The translations under genes and the position numbers were made by a program. The notes beneath the pieces were generated by a model, which was not told the origin of the DNA, ran no database searches, and saw only the letters and a program-made list of their open reading frames with translations. This document shows positions 7,764 to 9,457 of a stretch of 9,457 nt of DNA, one piece after another; the stretch's first letter is position 1; the number at the start of each line of letters is the position of its first letter. This stretch comes from Hadesarchaea archaeon (GTDB taxonomy: Archaea > Hadarchaeota > Hadarchaeia > Hadarchaeales > Hadarchaeaceae). The stretch covers positions 1-9,457 of the forward strand of contig DTYD01000078.1 in the NCBI GenBank assembly GCA_012962055.1. Direction: 5' to 3'.

Positions 7764-7910
7764 ATGGCCAAGTTTGAGGTTGCTGAGAGGCGTCTGTTTA
7801 ACGTGAAGATATGCATGCGTTGTAATTCAAAAAATTCTTGGAAAGCGACCAAATGCCGAAAGTGTGGTTACAGCGGGCTCAGGCCAAAATCGAGGGAGCC
7901 ACGTGGGTGA
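7764..7910 (+). CDS. rpl40e: 50S ribosomal protein L40e
   Basis: A 48-residue basic zinc-ribbon protein of the archaeal large ribosomal subunit; in eukaryotes the homologue is fused to ubiquitin, here it is free-standing. It begins [20 protein letters not shown] and carries Cys17, Cys20, Cys31 and Cys34 in a CX2C-X10-CX2C arrangement, which is the expected zinc site. [11 protein letters not shown] and the Arg/Lys-rich C-terminus match the family, and the length is normal for archaea. ATG is four bases after the nnrD TGA, and the Shine-Dalgarno GAGGTGA includes that stop codon. Its own TGA lies inside the start region of the GGGP synthase gene, so the three genes are translationally coupled. 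Confidence 0.96.
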   Translation: MAKFEVAERRLFNVKICMRCNSKNSWKATKCRKCGYSGLRPKSREPRG

Positions 7911-8727
7911 GGTTGAAGAACGCTTAAAAAATGTCATTGCCCGGGATGGTTCCGCACACCTTACGCTAATCGACCCGGAAAAACAAACGCCGGAAACTGC
8001 CGCGCAGATCGCCTCCGACGCCGCTGAAGCCGGCACTGACGGGGTAATGGTAGGGGGCTCAACCCGTGCAGGAGGGAGGCTTCTCGACGATACAGTGCTC
8101 GCAATAAAAAAGGCGACGGAGCTGCCAGTAATTCTCTTCCCTGCAAGTGAGGCCGGCATCAGCAAATATGCAAATGCTATATTCTTTATGAGCATGCTCA
8201 ACTCACGGGACCCGTATTTCATTACTGGGGCTCAACACCTCGGTGCTCCACTCGTAAAGCAGTTTAAGATCGAAGCTCTCCCGGTGGGATATCTGCTAGT
8301 TGAACCCGGTGGTGCGGCAGGACGAGTTGGAAAAGCGGATCTAATTCCCCGTAACAAACCCGAACTAGCTATCGCCTATGCTCTTGCCGCACAATACCTC
8401 GGCATGCGATTTATCTACCTCGAAGCTGGTTCTGGGGCGGATCGACCAGTACCGGTTGAGATGGCCGGCGCAGTCAGAAAGGCGATAGATGTGACGCTCA
8501 TCGTCGGCGGCGGGATAAGGACGCCGAAGGCTGCAAGCGAGCGGGTGAAGGCTGGCGCGGACATCGTGGTGACCGGTACCGTGGTTGAACATGCTGAGGA
8601 CAGAAGGGCCAAAACCGGAGAAATCGTGAAAGCGATCAAATCAGCCGGCGGTGTTTGGCACAAGAGATACACGCGAAGGCCTTCATGTGGGGAAGAAATA
8701 CGCGCCTGCGATCGATACCAGGAATAG
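7903..8727 (+). CDS. Geranylgeranylglyceryl phosphate synthase
   Basis: Joins sn-glycerol-1-phosphate to geranylgeranyl diphosphate, making the first ether bond of archaeal membrane lipids. The 274-residue TIM barrel has LTLIDPEK at 20-27, VGGSTRAGG at 50-58, LFPAS at 78-82, YLEAGSGAD at 172-180, [11 protein letters not shown] at 201-211 and VTGTVVE at 223-229, the last three forming the phosphate-binding loops. GTG at 7903 is chosen because GAGGGAG lies a few bases upstream and the family start is here; extending the frame back to 7864 would run through rpl40e. It overlaps the rpl40e end by eight bases. The family normally ends near residue 247 (EIVKAIKSA); here a 26-residue unrelated tail with Trp, Cys and many Arg follows, encoded antisense to rps26e. 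That tail is unusual and may be a read-through extension. Confidence 0.95.
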   Translation: MGEVEERLKNVIARDGSAHLTLIDPEKQTPETAAQIASDAAEAGTDGVMVGGSTRAGGRLLDDTVLAIKKATELPVILFPASEAGISKYANAIFFMSMLNSRDPYFITGAQHLGAPLVKQFKIEALPVGYLLVEPGGAAGRVGKADLIPRNKPELAIAYALAAQYLGMRFIYLEAGSGADRPVPVEMAGAVRKAIDVTLIVGGGIRTPKAASERVKAGADIVVTGTVVEHAEDRRAKTGEIVKAIKSAGGVWHKRYTRRPSCGEEIRACDRYQE

Positions 8728-8860
8728 TTCGGAGGTCGCCTAACCCATAATGCTTTCTCACGGGCACGGCCTTAATTCGAGGTGTCATGCGCCCACAGTA
8801 TACGCACGGCACGGGCTGACTTCGACCACCGGCTTTGTAGCGACCCCATTTCTTCCCCAT
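8636..8860 (-). CDS. rps26e: 30S ribosomal protein S26e
   Basis: A zinc-binding protein of the archaeal/eukaryotic small ribosomal subunit, located near the mRNA exit region in known structures. The 74-residue product starts MGKKWGRYKAGGR, has PCVYCGRMTPRIKAV with Cys19 and Cys22, then a [20 protein letters not shown] block with Cys64 and Cys67. This matches the S26e pattern CxxCxRxxPxxKA followed by YCVSCAxH; the eukaryotic C-terminal extension is absent. Together the cysteines form one split zinc site. Its last 92 bases overlap, in antisense, the 3' end of the GGGP synthase gene. A TATA-like element lies about 35 bases upstream, and a weak GGTTGA precedes the ATG. It is monocistronic as far as seen, downstream of rnpB on the same strand. 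Confidence 0.88.
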   Translation of the reverse strand: MGKKWGRYKAGGRSQPVPCVYCGRMTPRIKAVPVRKHYGLGDLRTIPGIDRRRVFLPHMKAFACISCAKHRRLI

Positions 8861-8905
8861 CGTTTCAACCTTTTATTATTCAAACCTTGGGCGTATAATT
8901 ATTTG
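8861..8905 (-). promoter_or_regulatory. Promoter of rps26e
   Basis: The minus strand carries ATAATTATAC (about 8893-8902), about 35 bases before the rps26e ATG, predicting transcription from about 8873 and a short leader. AAAGGTTGA just before the start is a weak Shine-Dalgarno. The element lies in the gap of 81 bases after the rnpB 3' end. Confidence 0.5.
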
Positions 8906-8941
8906 GTTATTAACAACAGCGGCTTTTGAATTTACCATTGT

Positions 8942-9237
8942 GCCGGCGTGCTGGCCGTAACCCAGTCTTCTGTTTTAAGCGACATTCAGCTAAGCGGGCT
9001 ACCACCCACCTCCAGCAGGCGTTCATCGGCGGTAATTTGCCCTTGCATCCCGCGGGATGGCCGTTTCATCCCCGTCGACCCGACCTCAGCGTTTCCGCAT
9101 CCTAGCGCAGGCCGAGGGGTGTCGTTTCTGTTCCATTGCCTCGGTCTCTCGACCGTGCCCTTACGGGCTCGCGGACCTGCTTGATGGACGGAGTTTCCTC
9201 AGGCTTTCGCCCGGAGGTCGCCCACCAGCTCGCCGGC
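8942..9237 (-). ncRNA. rnpB: RNase P RNA (archaeal)
   Basis: Catalytic RNA of the enzyme that matures tRNA 5' ends. The ends are set by the P1 helix: minus-strand GCCGGCGAGCTGG (9225-9237) pairs with CCAGCACGCCGGC (8942-8954) over 13 positions with a single A-A mismatch. Conserved blocks appear in the expected order: GAGGAAACTCC (9190-9200), ACAGAAAC (9124-9131), GATGAAACGGCCATCCC (9054-9070), GATGCAAGGGC (9039-9049) and the 3' AGACTGGGTTACGGCCAGC (8950-8968). The length of about 296 nt is typical of archaeal RNase P RNA. The reading frames on the plus strand here are antisense artefacts. No clear T-run terminator follows the 3' end. This gene accounts for most of the stretch between rps26e and the next coding start. 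Confidence 0.93.
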
Positions 9238-9282
9238 ATAATAATTTTAGTTTCATGGACTTAAGATAGTAGCTTGAGAGCC
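9238..9282. promoter_or_regulatory. Compact divergent promoter between rnpB and the right-edge gene
   Basis: Only 45 bases separate the rnpB 5' end from the plus-strand ATG at 9283. The plus strand has CATAATAATTTTAG (about 9236-9249), a TATA candidate 35-45 bases before that ATG. The minus strand has only a weak element (ATCTTAAG, about 9260-9267) at the distance expected for rnpB. TGAGAG before the ATG is a poor Shine-Dalgarno. Confidence 0.4.
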
Positions 9283-9399
9283 ATGAAAATATTTATTGCC
9301 GGGCCGCTTTTCTCGGAAGCGGAGCGCGAGTTCAACTTGAAGCTGGACGAGTTCTTCAGAAAGCACGGTTTCGACACCATCCTGGTCCCGAAAACCTAA
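9283..9399 (+). pseudogene. Truncated nucleoside 2-deoxyribosyltransferase-like gene
   Basis: ATG at 9283 opens a frame of 38 codons starting MKIFIAGPLFSEAEREFN, which closely matches the N-terminus of archaeal nucleoside 2-deoxyribosyltransferase family proteins (MKIxIAGPLF, then helix, then HGFxTxLP). Those enzymes are about 130-160 residues and move deoxyribose between bases or hydrolyse nucleoside phosphates. Here the frame reaches TAA at 9397, just after the HGFDTILVPK strand, before the catalytic part of the family. The 58 bases that follow show no recognisable continuation in any plus-strand frame. It may be a decayed gene, or a sequencing or assembly error near a contig end; the window stops too early to decide. 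Confidence 0.55.
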
Positions 9400-9457
9400 C
9401 ATATCTTCACACGAAGACACGGTAGGCCGGTTTTCAAGCTCCCCACGAAGGAGAGCC

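Noticed and set aside
7864..7902. N-terminal extension of GGGP synthase from ATG 7864
   Set aside because: It would overlap rpl40e by 47 bases and adds sequence outside the family start; GTG 7903 has a Shine-Dalgarno.
8948..9269. Plus-strand frames of 70 and 78 codons
   Set aside because: They are antisense to the RNase P RNA, whose structure explains the sequence.
9397..9399. Recoding of the stop in the deoxyribosyltransferase-like gene
   Set aside because: The codon is TAA; pyrrolysine uses TAG and selenocysteine TGA, and no recognisable family sequence continues in frame.
1..9457. CRISPR array, transposon ends, tRNA genes or defence genes
   Set aside because: I saw no spaced direct repeats, no terminal inverted repeats with a transposase, no cloverleaf sequence and no defence-family motif anywhere in the window.

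Overview
This is an archaeal chromosomal segment of moderate to high GC content. The evidence for archaea is direct. The window encodes geranylgeranylglyceryl phosphate synthase (the first ether-lipid enzyme), ribosomal proteins of the L40e and S26e families (absent from bacteria), and an RNase P RNA with archaeal-type conserved blocks. Promoters look like TATA boxes, and starts are preceded by GGTG-type Shine-Dalgarno sequences. The lineage cannot be fixed from the window; nothing clearly assigns it to one phylum.

Left two thirds (1-6741, all on the minus strand): a lysine-biosynthesis block of the diaminopimelate (DAP) route. In transcription order it holds a class III PLP aminotransferase/racemase-family enzyme, lysA, lysC (aspartate kinase), dapA and dapB. 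Successive genes overlap by 4-7 bases or are 2 bases apart, so they form one operon. A gap of about 200 bases with a T-run, a hairpin and a G-rich tract follows, then asd, which runs off the left edge. Together these give aspartate -> aspartyl phosphate (LysC) -> aspartate semialdehyde (Asd) -> hydroxy-tetrahydrodipicolinate (DapA) -> tetrahydrodipicolinate (DapB), and finally DAP -> lysine (LysA). The middle steps (amination to LL-DAP and epimerisation to meso-DAP) have no classical gene here. The lead class III PLP gene is the obvious candidate for one of them.

Middle (6742-8727): a divergent promoter region, then a plus-strand operon of nnrD (NAD(P)H-hydrate dehydratase), rpl40e and GGGP synthase. 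The stop of each gene sits in or beside the start of the next.

Right end (8636-9457): rps26e on the minus strand converges on, and overlaps by 92 bases, the 3' end of the GGGP synthase gene. Upstream of it lies a complete RNase P RNA gene (minus strand, about 296 nt) closed by a 13-position P1 helix with one mismatch. Forty-five bases further, a plus-strand gene begins like a nucleoside 2-deoxyribosyltransferase but meets an in-frame TAA after 38 codons.

I see no mobile element, CRISPR array, tRNA or defence system. The content is housekeeping; the most interesting points are the unexplained DAP steps, the antisense overlap of two essential genes, the compact rnpB locus and the broken gene at the right edge.
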